A stretch of 64,000 bases of DNA from Acidobacteria bacterium UBA7540 (lineage in GTDB: Bacteria; Acidobacteriota; Terriglobia; UBA7540). Position 1 is the stretch's first letter; every line of letters begins with the position of its first letter. Of this stretch, positions 33,730-42,373 are shown one piece after another. The stretch spans positions 22,815 through 86,814 of the forward strand of contig DLMI01000027.1 in assembly GCA_002478145.1 (NCBI GenBank), in the 5' to 3' direction. The notes under the pieces were generated by a model, which worked only from the letters and a program-made list of their open reading frames with translations, made no database searches and was not told the origin of the DNA. A program made the position numbers and the translations under genes.

Positions 33730-35097
33730 GTGTCTGTGATGCACACCGTGGAACCAAGTAACCGAGTGATTGTCGATCACTTTCGATGCCCTGATGATTT
33801 TATGAATATAGGGGTTTGGGGAGAGCTATCTCGGGAACCAGGGTTCTTTAAGTTCGGGAGCGAGCTGATCTGCTACGGGAAGTCTTCCGCTTTTGTTCCA
33901 TCCCGGTCCATTAAGGGGAATTTATACGACGCTCTGGGGTGCGCCCGTGTTGATCAAGGAGTTGTGTCCCTTCCTTTTCATGTGTCCGAGGTTGTCGAAG
34001 CCCTCCGCCGGGAAAAATACACCACCGCTCTAGGGCGTGAGGCGCGCAACTGGCAGCAGAAACGCTTTCTCCGAATGGGCTACTACGCAGCCCGGCCATT
34101 GCTGCCGGTCTCGGTTCGCAAGCATCTTCAAAGGCTTTCATTGCGCGGATGGCACAAACGCCCTTTTCCTCGCTGGCCGGTGGATACGACCGTCGAGCAG
34201 ATTCTTGAATCCATTGTCGTATTGATCCTCCGGGAGAGGAAGGACCACACTATACCCTTTATTTGGTTTTGGCCGGAAGGTAAGCAGGCCTGCGCTCTAA
34301 TCACTCACGACGTTGAGACGGGCGCCGGCAGGGATTTCTGTGAAAGTCTCATGGACATTGATGACTCCTTTGGGATCAAGGCGTCATTCCAAGTTATTCC
34401 GAAACGCCGCTATAAGGTTCCGGGGAGCTACCTCACCAGCATCTCCCAACGCGGATTTGAGGTGAATGTCCAGGACCTGAATCACGATGGACGGCTATTT
34501 GAAAAATATGAGGAGTTTCAACGCCGGGCGAAAGCCATCAACGAGTATGCCGGCCTTTTCAAGGCACGTGGGTTTAGGTCGGCCATCCTGTATCGGAACG
34601 TTGATTGGTTGAACTCGCTATGCTTTGAATATGACATGTCGATTCCCAATGTTGCCCATCTCGATCCCCAGGGTGGTGGATGCTGTACGATTTTTCCCTT
34701 TTTCGTTGGAGATATCCTGGAAATCCCAGTGACGACGACCCAGGACTATACGCTTTTCCACATTCTCCGAGACTATTCCCTTGATCTCTGGAGAGAGCAG
34801 ACCAGCCGCATCCTCGAGAGGCATGGAGTAATGAACTTCATAATCCATCCGGATTATGTGACCCGGGATCAGGAAATGCAGGTGTTCAAGGACCTCCTCG
34901 CTTATCTTGCCGAGTTGCGTGCCAAGGCTGGCCTATGGATTCCGCTGCCAAATGAGCTCAACCAATGGTGGAGGCAGAGGAGCCGGATGCAGATTGTCAA
35001 AAGCGGAAACGGTTGGGAGATTGTGGGAGAAGGCAAGGAAAGAGCGCGACTCGCTTACGCCAGGTTGGAGAAGGGGAAGCTGATTTATGACTTCTGA
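33730..35097 (+). CDS. Divergent polysaccharide deacetylase-like protein
   Basis: A 455-residue protein with a NodB-like core at about 195-400. CALITHDVETGAG holds the His-Asp motif, KASFQVIPKRRYKV and GFEVNVQDLNHDGRL (in place of the HxxxH helix) follow, and MNFIIHPDY carries a late His. The N-terminal 190 residues are of unknown type, with a FIWFWPEG hinge. Such proteins are common in Acidobacterial-style EPS loci, but the exact substrate is unknown. The start is uncertain: GTG 33730, or ATG 33739. About 240 bases of leader and 5' coding sequence were duplicated into the chimera at 28338-28577. The fused unknown N-domain distinguishes it from the short deacetylase at 25411. Confidence 0.72.
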   Translation: MSVMHTVEPSNRVIVDHFRCPDDFMNIGVWGELSREPGFFKFGSELICYGKSSAFVPSRSIKGNLYDALGCARVDQGVVSLPFHVSEVVEALRREKYTTALGREARNWQQKRFLRMGYYAARPLLPVSVRKHLQRLSLRGWHKRPFPRWPVDTTVEQILESIVVLILRERKDHTIPFIWFWPEGKQACALITHDVETGAGRDFCESLMDIDDSFGIKASFQVIPKRRYKVPGSYLTSISQRGFEVNVQDLNHDGRLFEKYEEFQRRAKAINEYAGLFKARGFRSAILYRNVDWLNSLCFEYDMSIPNVAHLDPQGGGCCTIFPFFVGDILEIPVTTTQDYTLFHILRDYSLDLWREQTSRILERHGVMNFIIHPDYVTRDQEMQVFKDLLAYLAELRAKAGLWIPLPNELNQWWRQRSRMQIVKSGNGWEIVGEGKERARLAYARLEKGKLIYDF

Positions 35098-35304
35098 ATT
35101 TCAGCCTCTCCCGCGAAGGACCTTTCTCAGGGGAATGGGACTGTGCTTCGACCTTACCGTCACCGCATAAACATCCAAATGGCAATTACAGTTCCACTGA
35201 ATTGGTTTTCCTATCGTTCGGAGTCTCAGGATGACTCCTCCGTAACGTAGGGTTGCGCCAAGTACAATCACCCGCGGTGTTTTCCGAGGATAGGGACCTG
35301 CATC

Positions 35305-35778
35305 ATGCTAACAAGAGTACCGACTTCCGATAGTCGTGCCGTCGGCTTTCGCGCCCATTCATCAGACGAGGAAGTCGTGACCATCCGGGAATTGATTGAG
35401 GAGATTTACTCGACCAGCCGCTTACTATCGAAGATCCTGGGGTTTGAACCGCAACCGAACAAGGCAATCGTGGGACGGAATGCCTTTGCGCACGAAGCAG
35501 GCATTCATCAGCATGGCGTCCTCAGCAATCCGCTGTGCTACGAAATCATGACGCCGGAGACGGTGGGAGCGCCACCTAACCGCATCGTGCTTGGCAAGCA
35601 CTCAGGCCGGCACGCGCTTGCCCATAAATTCAAGGAAATGGGCCACGAACTTTCAGATGACGAGATTAACCGAATCTACCATGAATTTGTCCGGCTCGCC
35701 GACTCCAGGAAGCACGTATACGAACAGGATCTATTGTCGATTCTCTTCGCAGGGTGCACTGAGATACCAGCTTCCTGA
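35305..35778 (+). pseudogene. 2-isopropylmalate synthase (leuA) internal fragment
   Basis: The frame reads [50 protein letters not shown] and [11 protein letters not shown]. This is unmistakably the linker region of LeuA, just after the TIM barrel. Both the catalytic barrel and the leucine-binding C-terminal domain are missing. It is a stray fragment of a housekeeping leucine-biosynthesis gene inside the EPS locus, best explained by illegitimate recombination with another chromosomal site. Confidence 0.85.
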
Positions 35779-35866
35779 AGACCTGCGGCACGCCGCCATC
35801 GGCTACGTCACGCCCCTGGCCAAGCTACAGGAACGCGAACCGCAGATCTTCGCCGAGCGTTGTGGA
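35766..35866 (+). pseudogene. Probable transposase C-terminal fragment
   Basis: One frame reads [20 protein letters not shown] and EREPQIFAER, resembling the tail of integrase-core (IS3-like) transposases (the IGYVTP..KL.GRE..IFAER pattern). It abuts the leuA fragment, so the pair probably marks one rearrangement joint. Low certainty. Confidence 0.35.
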
Positions 35867-35970
35867 GACTATATTGTTTACGCGGGTGAGCGCGGGCGAT
35901 GGGGACATAGGGTGGCGCGCGTTGCCGACGCTTTTGACACTAACCCCGCACGAGTCCCCAATCTCAATCG

Positions 35971-37164
35971 ATGGACCATTGGTTGGTGATGAACATGGAC
36001 TCGTGGAGAAATTCCAAACAACACATAGTTTCGGAAGAAGGTAGAGGAGGGAGCGGATTGCATCTTGATGACCGCGGAAGCTGGCCGGCATCCTCGGACC
36101 CGCCTGAATCTCTTGGGGCAGAAGTCTACCAAATTGACCCTCTTGAGGACCGGCGTTGGCCTGAGTTCGTGGCCCGCCATCCACTTTCTAGTCTTTATCA
36201 TTCTCAGCCGTGGCTGGAATCGTTGAAGCGGACTTATGGATATACGCCGGTGGCGTATACGACGTCGCCCGCGGGTTCCGAACTACGAAATGGTCTGGTT
36301 TTCTGCCGTGTCGAGAGCTGGCTTACCGGTCGCCGCATCGTGTCGCTGCCTTTCTCGGACCATTGTGAGCCGCTGTTTGGGAGTGAGGACGAATTTGAGA
36401 AGCTGATCAGTATTCTGTTGCTGGTTTTCCAAAAGGAGCACTGGAAATACACTGAACTGAGGCCGCGGAGTACGATTGCTCAAGGGCCACGGGGGTTGCA
36501 GCCTTACAGACATTACTGTTTTCATTCCCTTGATCTTTCTTCCGGAGTGAAGGAATTATATTCGTCACTGCACAAGGATTGCATTCAGCGAAAGATCAGG
36601 CGTGCCGATAAGGAAAGGCTCGAATACCGGGAGGGGCGCTCGCCTGAGCTGCTGGCGATCTTCTACCGCCTTTTTGCAAAAATGCGGCAAAGACATGGGC
36701 TCCCACCGCAACCATTGGCGTGGTTCCTGAACCTCGCGGAATGTTTGGGGCCGGCCATGCAGGTAAGGATAGCGTTTCACCTGGGGCGCCCTGCAGCAAG
36801 CATTATCACGGTGGTCCACCGCAACACAATGACGTACAAGTACGGTTCTTCTGATCCTGAGCTTAATAAATTTGGGGGCATTCCATGGCTCTTCTGGAAG
36901 GTGATCCAGGAAGCTAAATCAACTGGGCTTCGCGAGCTTGACTTGGGCCGCTCGGACTGGAAGCACGTCGGTTTGATTACGTTTAAGGACAGGCTTGGTG
37001 CCAGACGCATCCCTGTAACCTATTGGCGCTTCCCGAAGCCCCAGGGAGCCATTGACGCACTATCCGACGGAAGAGTGCAGTGGCTTGTCGGCGAAATCTT
37101 TCTCCGTATGCCTACTCCCCTCTTGTCTGCCGCAGGACGGCTGTTTTACCGACATATTGGTTGA
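35971..37164 (+). CDS. FemAB/GNAT-like acyltransferase
   Basis: A protein of up to 397 residues with the double-GNAT architecture of FemAB-related proteins in EPS loci. FVARHPLSSLYHSQPWLESL near the N-terminus, VSLPFSDHCEPLFG, then a basic KDCIQRKIRRADKERLEYRE helix and KYGSSDPELNKFGGIPWLFW, followed by LDLGRSDWKHVGLITFKDRLG, are family hallmarks. It may transfer an acyl or aminoacyl group to the glycan. The start is uncertain (ATG 35971 or 35989), because the 5' end abuts gene fragments. A paralogue lies at 43493-44563. Confidence 0.75.
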   Translation: MDHWLVMNMDSWRNSKQHIVSEEGRGGSGLHLDDRGSWPASSDPPESLGAEVYQIDPLEDRRWPEFVARHPLSSLYHSQPWLESLKRTYGYTPVAYTTSPAGSELRNGLVFCRVESWLTGRRIVSLPFSDHCEPLFGSEDEFEKLISILLLVFQKEHWKYTELRPRSTIAQGPRGLQPYRHYCFHSLDLSSGVKELYSSLHKDCIQRKIRRADKERLEYREGRSPELLAIFYRLFAKMRQRHGLPPQPLAWFLNLAECLGPAMQVRIAFHLGRPAASIITVVHRNTMTYKYGSSDPELNKFGGIPWLFWKVIQEAKSTGLRELDLGRSDWKHVGLITFKDRLGARRIPVTYWRFPKPQGAIDALSDGRVQWLVGEIFLRMPTPLLSAAGRLFYRHIG

Positions 37165-37367
37165 GTGACATCCTTTCAGGACCTTTATGACGCATTATTG
37201 TCACACCATCGATTTGACGGGTCCAGGTTGCCTGACGGGAAACAGACACACCTTTCGCGGGGTCGGTAGTCGGCGTCGCTGGGGTATCTCAGTTCCCCAT
37301 TGCCGGCTCGAGGCCTTTGTTTTTGTTATGCTTGTGCGTACATTCTCGGGACTGTCTCCCACGGCTG

Positions 37368-38069
37368 TTAGTGAGGTATTAGGAGTGGAGTTGGCAGGGC
37401 GGGAAGGCTGACACACCGATACTGTCGCGGTCGCGGGATGGCATCACCCAGAGAACTGGAGAGCCATCCCTGCGCGGCGGCCCAGCGGAAAAAGACCCGA
37501 AGGGTAGAACCATACGAGCGTCGAGGTGCATCATTCTGGGCATTCTCGTAGAACTCACGAACGTGCCCCGGCGTAATCCGGTCGAGTTCTGTGATGCCGG
37601 CGCCCTCCAAGTATTGGGCGAACGCCGACAACCTTTGGGTGTAGTTCCTTGCCGTTTTCGCCGCCAATCCGCGATGCGTATGCACAAACTGCAGATATGG
37701 CGTCAGAATCGGACCAAACCAAGCTGGGGTACGAGGAGGAGAGAGAACATGCCGACGAAACTGCCCTCGTTCATCTGTTTCGAGGAAGATGCGGACCGAG
37801 GCCCGAAGAACGCGGGAGCGGTTGGCACTCGTCCCCGAGGTGCGCTGGGCCAGGTATTGCCGCACGGTATCAGTGACTGGGGCCGGCAAGAGCAGACCCC
37901 GTTCCTCGATATGCCGGGAGAAGCGCAGCCATTCGTGAAGATGCTGGCGGATTACGTCGTTCGCGTAGCGCAGTTCCAACAACCTACTTCCAACTTGGTC
38001 CATGCGCCGCTTGTACAGTGACGTGCGATACTGCCCGCACTTGTCACCAGAAAACCAATTTGAGAACAT
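37368..38069 (-). pseudogene. Tyrosine recombinase fragment lacking the catalytic domain
   Basis: About 233 codons encode an N-terminal SAM-like core-binding region: LRYANDVIRQHLHEWLRFSR, then FVHTHRGLAAKTARNYTQRL and TPGHVREFYENA, continuing to GSTLRVFFRWAAAQGWL and IPRPRQYR. The conserved Arg/Lys/His/Tyr catalytic domain, which should follow, is absent: the frame ends at 37368. The 5' side is accompanied by repeated ttatggga motifs (38127-38134 and 38228-38235). It is not a copy of any of the three recombinases at 57377-60560. Confidence 0.75.
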
Positions 38070-38221
38070 CGTAGCCTCCTATAGCGAAGTGAAATCAGAG
38101 AGCTACAATATTCTCACCGTCGGAGATTATGGGAAGTGCGGGTCAGACGAATCACGGTGATTGCCTCAGAAACTGCCTACGGTTGCAGGCGTCTCTTACC
38201 ATGACACGGGACTTACCATAA

Positions 38222-38253
38222 TGCTCCTTATGGGACGCGTCCCATAAGGAGCA
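38222..38253. repeat. Perfect 32-bp palindrome
   Basis: The sequence tgctccttatgggacg is followed immediately by its exact reverse complement, with no loop. It sits between the truncated integrase and the point where the IS1380 transposase begins. It contains ttatggga and its inverse. A related weaker motif pair occurs at 38127-38145 and 38200-38220. It could be a recombinase site or a hairpin formed at an insertion joint. Confidence 0.7.
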
Positions 38254-38254
38254 G

Positions 38255-39151
38255 GAGCAGAGCGCTTACAACGGCCATTTCGAGTCTACCTGCTATCACC
38301 CTCTATTGCTGTTCAACCGCGACGGCGATTGTCTGGCGGCCAAGCTGCGTCCTGGCAACGTGCACAGCGCCGAGGGCTGGGAAGAACTCCTGCTGCCGGA
38401 GATCGAGCGGCAACAGAAGCTGAGCAAGGAGGTGGCGTTTCGAGCCGACGCCGCCTTCGCCAAGCCTGAGATTTACGAGGCGCTGGAAAGCCGAAGCGTG
38501 AAGTACGCCATCCGTATTCCGGCCAACGAGAACCTGGAGCGGGATGTGGTTGAACTGCTGCCGCGCCCGGTGGGGCGTCCCAGTCACAAACCGATCGTGT
38601 GGTATAAGAGCTTTCTCTATAAGGCCGCCAGTTGGACGACGGCACGGCGAGTGGTGGCGAAGGTCGAACATCATGCCGGGGAGTTGTTCCCGCGCATCGG
38701 GTTCGTTGTGACGAATCTGACCCTGCCGAGCCGAGCGGTGGTGCGTTTCTACAATAAGCGGGGTACGGCTGAGCAGTGGATCAAGGAGGGCAAGCAGGCG
38801 GTGAAGATGACGCGGCTGAGTTGCCACCGGTTCCGGTCGAACGAGGTGCGGCTGTGGCTGAGCGTGATCGCATACAACTTGGGAAACCTGTGGCGGCGGC
38901 TGGTGCTGCCAAAGGGAATCGGAACGTGGTCATTGACCAGTTTGCAGCAACGGCTGGTGAAGACTGGCGGGAGGCTGGTAAAGCATGCTCGCTACTACTG
39001 GCTGCTGTTGGCGGAGAGCCATCTGACGCGGCGCATGTTTGGAAGCATGCTGCGGCGGATTCTGGCTTTGCCACTGCCCGCTGGAGAGGCGCGGCAGCCC
39101 GGCAAATCCAATCTGGACGGCGGAGAGGAGTTGAGGGAGGGGTGTCCGTGA
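38255..39151 (+). pseudogene. IS1380-family transposase, 5'-truncated
   Basis: About 298 codons of a DDE transposase. EQSAYNGHFESTCYHPLLLF, LRPGNVHSAEGW and FRADAAFAKPEIYEALESR contain the second catalytic Asp region. The conserved WIKEGKQAVKMTRLSCHRFR carries the Glu, and IAYNLGNLWRRLVLP follows. The first third, with the first Asp, is missing: homology begins right at the end of the 32-bp palindrome. Without a complete DDE triad it should be inactive. Its 3' flank carries the element's right end (39161-39328). Confidence 0.85.
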
Positions 39152-39160
39152 AATCGCTTC

Positions 39161-39325
39161 GAAATGGTGCAAATGATGGTTTAGGGGTCCCGGCAAAGGC
39201 CTTGCTGGGCGCGCCTGGGTCTTTGGCCTTCGAAGGGATGCAAAGAAGATGGACGGCGGAGGCACCCGTTGGTATATTTGCTTGTAGCCGAAAGGCAAAA
39301 TGGAAATCCCGGATAATGGAAATCC
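39161..39325 (+). repeat. 165-bp direct repeat, copy A (IS1380 right end)
   Basis: This is 165 bases long and aligns without gaps to 40727-40891, with about six mismatches by eye. It ends in the tandem motif atggaaatcccgg-ataatggaaatccc. Copy A directly follows the truncated transposase, so it is the natural right end of that element. It lies 63 bases before the GT87 gene. Confidence 0.85.
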
Positions 39326-39388
39326 CGGCTAGGATGCCAAAGGGAATTCCATCCAGCTACGCTTGGCTGAGGAAAACGGGGTAGGTCA

Positions 39389-40666
39389 ATGGCAACCAAT
39401 GTAAAGTTTCGAATCGTGGCAGTGGTTGCGGCATCCACAATACTGCTGGGAGTATATTCTGCGAAGCTCTGGCCCCCGTATGAAACCGGCTTCGATTTTT
39501 CCATGTACTACACAGCCGCCTGTTTAGTCCGCAGCAATATGAGCATGCACATCTATGACGTCGTTGATCGGGACACGAATCCAGAGATCATATCAGCGGA
39601 TCCAAAGACAGTTTTTGCTCAGACGGCACATGCCCACGGAATACCTCGGATCGCGCTTTATCTTTACCCGCCCACACTTGCAGACCTGCTCGTACCTCTG
39701 ACTGCACTCTCACCTTCCGCTGCATTGATTGTATGGCATGCCCTTGACGTTCTGATGATAGTGGGATTGAGCTGGGCTTTGACTCAAGTGCTCGAGGTGA
39801 AATTTTTGGGCTCAACCGTCTTGGTCGCTGCCGCTGTTCTGCTATTTCGTCCAACCCTGAATGACATTCATTGGGGACAAGTTTCAATCCCCCTTGTGTT
39901 TCTCCTGACCATCGGACTCAGCCTTTATGTACACGGGCATAAGAATATCGCCGCTCTTCTGTTTGCACTGGCCATCGCGATCAAGTTGGAGCCGATCGTC
40001 GTAATCATTCCTCTCATTGCCTGGCGTGACTGGAAGTGCCTTCGCAGCTTGGCCATTTGGGGCATCCTGCTGGGCTTGGGACTTTGGGCAGTCAACGGCA
40101 GTGATGCATTGAATCTCTACTTTCTGCACCAACTCCCGGCCATGTCGGGTGGAGAGTTGGGAGGCGGCGGCTTTGATACAAACAGAACTCTTGGAAACAT
40201 CTTCTTCACCTATTTGGGTGGAGCTCATCCTGTCGTCTCTTCGCGTGGATTAGCCTGGCTTGTGCGCGTGGCGTCCGCTCTGATCCTCTGCTCTGCGGGC
40301 TGGTTAAGCCGGTTGAAGCCGGGCGAGAACTCAACCGCTCTCCGGCAATTTGAAATTGGCATGATGTTTCTGCTTTTTGCCTGCTGCCTTTCACCGTACT
40401 CCTGGCTCTACAACTGGGCCCTCAGCGCTCCGGTCGTGGTCATGTTCTGCAAGAGAGCATGGGACGGGAGGGCGGATATAGTCGCAACAGTCCTCTTGAT
40501 AGCGTTCCTGCTGTCACTTTCAACCTCAAAATTCGGCATGGCGATGGCCACGCCTTTTCTTGGAGTCACACTGGGAATCGTTGCGCTGTACCGGATACGG
40601 CTTGAGCGGCGCCCGGCAGAAAGCAACAATCCAATCAATCAACTAAAGACAGTCAGTGCTTCATAA
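39389..40666 (+). CDS. GT87-type polyprenyl-phosphate-dependent glycosyltransferase
   Basis: A 425-residue membrane protein with about 10-11 helices. After the first helix it has YETGFDFSMYYTAACLVRSN, the first-loop Asp region of GT-C enzymes, and LYLYPPTLADLLVPLTALSP, a GT87/DUF2029 hallmark. NDIHWGQVSIPLVFLLTIGL and AIKLEPIVVIIPLIAWRDWK match the family's GQ and K-P motifs. It would transfer a mannosyl-type residue from polyprenyl-phosphate sugar at the periplasmic face. It is bracketed by 165-bp direct repeats of an IS right end, making the gene a discrete cassette that could be lost by homologous recombination. Confidence 0.78.
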   Translation: MATNVKFRIVAVVAASTILLGVYSAKLWPPYETGFDFSMYYTAACLVRSNMSMHIYDVVDRDTNPEIISADPKTVFAQTAHAHGIPRIALYLYPPTLADLLVPLTALSPSAALIVWHALDVLMIVGLSWALTQVLEVKFLGSTVLVAAAVLLFRPTLNDIHWGQVSIPLVFLLTIGLSLYVHGHKNIAALLFALAIAIKLEPIVVIIPLIAWRDWKCLRSLAIWGILLGLGLWAVNGSDALNLYFLHQLPAMSGGELGGGGFDTNRTLGNIFFTYLGGAHPVVSSRGLAWLVRVASALILCSAGWLSRLKPGENSTALRQFEIGMMFLLFACCLSPYSWLYNWALSAPVVVMFCKRAWDGRADIVATVLLIAFLLSLSTSKFGMAMATPFLGVTLGIVALYRIRLERRPAESNNPINQLKTVSAS

Positions 40667-40726
40667 GAACCGTCTTTCCACTCGGTTTCTGCCCAGCCGT
40701 ATCTGACCTGCCCGGCAATTTGTAAT

Positions 40727-40891
40727 GAAATGGTGCAAATGATGGTTTATGGGTCCCGGCAAAGGCCTTGCTGTGCGCGCCTGGGTCTTTGGCCTTCGAA
40801 TGGATGCAAAGAAGATGGAGGGCGGAGGCAACCGGTGGTATATTTGCTTGTAGCCGAAAGGCAAAATGGAAATCCCGGATAATGGAAATCC
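40727..40891 (+). repeat. 165-bp direct repeat, copy B (solo IS1380 right end)
   Basis: A second copy of 39161-39325 in the same orientation, without any transposase sequence attached. It ends 44 bases before the next GT2 start. The false upstream codons of that GT2 frame (from 40866) come from this repeat. Confidence 0.85.
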
Positions 40892-40934
40892 TAGTTTATA
40901 CGGGCGGGCAAGTTGGTCCGAAGCGGAGGATGCA

Positions 40935-41855
40935 ATGAAGGTTCGATTCAGCGTATTGATACCTGCTTACAACCGAGAGAAGTATGTCCGGCAGACCATC
41001 GACTCCGTCTTGTCCCAAACGTTCACGGACTATGAGGTGATCGTGATTGACGACGGGTCCACAGATCAGACGCTGCAAGTGCTGGAATCGTACGGAACAC
41101 GCATCAAGGTCATTCGACAACCTAATCGAGGAGCAGAGGCCACTCGGAACAATGCGGCTGCTCTAGCTTGTGGGGAATACCTTGCCATGCTGGACAGTGA
41201 CGATCTTCTTCTTCCCTGCGCGCTTGCGACCTATGATCGGATCATCCGCACCTTTGATTCACCACCCCTCATCCTCGGGTTCATTAAACCTTTTCGAGAC
41301 GGACAATCCATCCCAACCAATCCACAGGGATCGAGCCAGGTGGAGGTTCTAAGTTTTCCTGACTATATCTCGAAGGATGTGAGAATCGACGACCGTTCCG
41401 ACAGCCAATTTGTCATCCGGAAGTCGATATTCGACGAGATGGGGGGCTATGGACACAACGGCGTCTACTCTTTTTGGGCCTACGACGTCGATTTTCTACT
41501 TAAGGCCGGGACTTACGGACCGTGCGTTATCGTCCGAAAGCCCTTGACCGTTGCGTATCGCGAAAACGAGACAAGCATGTCACTGAATGTAAAAAGGGGA
41601 GCCGAAGGATTACTTGGTCTGGTTCGGTTCGAGAAACAGGGATTGTACCCTGGAGGGAGGGAGCGCCGCTGGGCGCGATACGCTGTCCTCGGCGGAATCG
41701 CCGCGAATTGGGCCCTCCGGCACTGCTGGCAGCGAGGAGAGCGAAAGGTGGCGCTTCGACTGCTTCTTGGGACGGCTCCGATGGTATTTGTCGCACTATG
41801 GAAGAAATTCTTGAGATACTTACGCAAACCCACGCAGCCGATCGTCTTGCCCTGA
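40935..41855 (+). CDS. GT2 family glycosyltransferase
   Basis: About 307 residues. FSVLIPAYNREKYVRQTIDS, VIDDGSTDQTLQVL, NRGAEATRNNAA and AMLDSDDLLLP (DxD) define a GT-A enzyme. FWAYDVDFLLKAGTYG is the acceptor-side segment, and GLYPGGRERRWARYA precedes a hydrophobic tail. The true start is ATG 40935, with gcggagga upstream; the open frame to ATG 40866 only reads the IS repeat. The tail motif GLYPGGRER is shared with the GT2 at 42374, showing the two are paralogues. Confidence 0.85.
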   Translation: MKVRFSVLIPAYNREKYVRQTIDSVLSQTFTDYEVIVIDDGSTDQTLQVLESYGTRIKVIRQPNRGAEATRNNAAALACGEYLAMLDSDDLLLPCALATYDRIIRTFDSPPLILGFIKPFRDGQSIPTNPQGSSQVEVLSFPDYISKDVRIDDRSDSQFVIRKSIFDEMGGYGHNGVYSFWAYDVDFLLKAGTYGPCVIVRKPLTVAYRENETSMSLNVKRGAEGLLGLVRFEKQGLYPGGRERRWARYAVLGGIAANWALRHCWQRGERKVALRLLLGTAPMVFVALWKKFLRYLRKPTQPIVLP

Positions 41856-42025
41856 TGCGTCATCAAGCGACACGCATCGGGCCGCAGTTTGGCTTGTTCC
41901 AGCACGGCGCGATCCAATTCCGCAATCGAAGGATCGAGCTGATCGAGAAGGCGCAGGGCGGGTGGACGAGGCTTGGGGCGATTTTGAATTTTCGGGTATG
42001 CAGGATTCGTGAACTGGCCGAGCAC
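41849..42025 (-). pseudogene. IS110-family transposase fragment
   Basis: The - strand reads LLDQLDPSIAELDRAVLEQA, then KLRPDACRLMTHQG, the linker between the two halves of IS110 transposases (LDRRIEELDRQV..EA..RPEARLLMTHPGVG type). The frame then degenerates. The remaining 42031-42373 spacer shows no recognisable gene. Confidence 0.5.
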
Positions 42026-42373
42026 GGCGGCTTAACTTATGACACAAATTGAAGTTACCTTCTTGCGCCGTTCCGGGTTGATACGTTGGCGTGCGGAGCG
42101 TTTATTGCAGTCGAGACCTGCTCGGGCGAGCGGTTCAGCAACTGGCGCATGAATTCCGAAGCTGTCTGCCGGTGCGCGGCGCGGCAAAGCGGGTCAAGCG
42201 AATCGATCTTTCGATAGTAGCTGTAAAACGAATCCAGACTAAAATGTTACCGAAAGATATGAGTGCAATGGCTATTGGGTTTCTTTGCCGAGCGCCGAGT
42301 AGATTAATATGCTTGCCACGCTTCAGGCCGTGGTTCGTGATAGTTACAAAGCTTATACCATGAAGGTAGTCAA

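Noticed and set aside
37187..37411. 74-codon + strand frame between the FemAB-like gene and the integrase fragment
   Set aside because: No similarity recognised and no convincing ribosome binding site; probably spacer.
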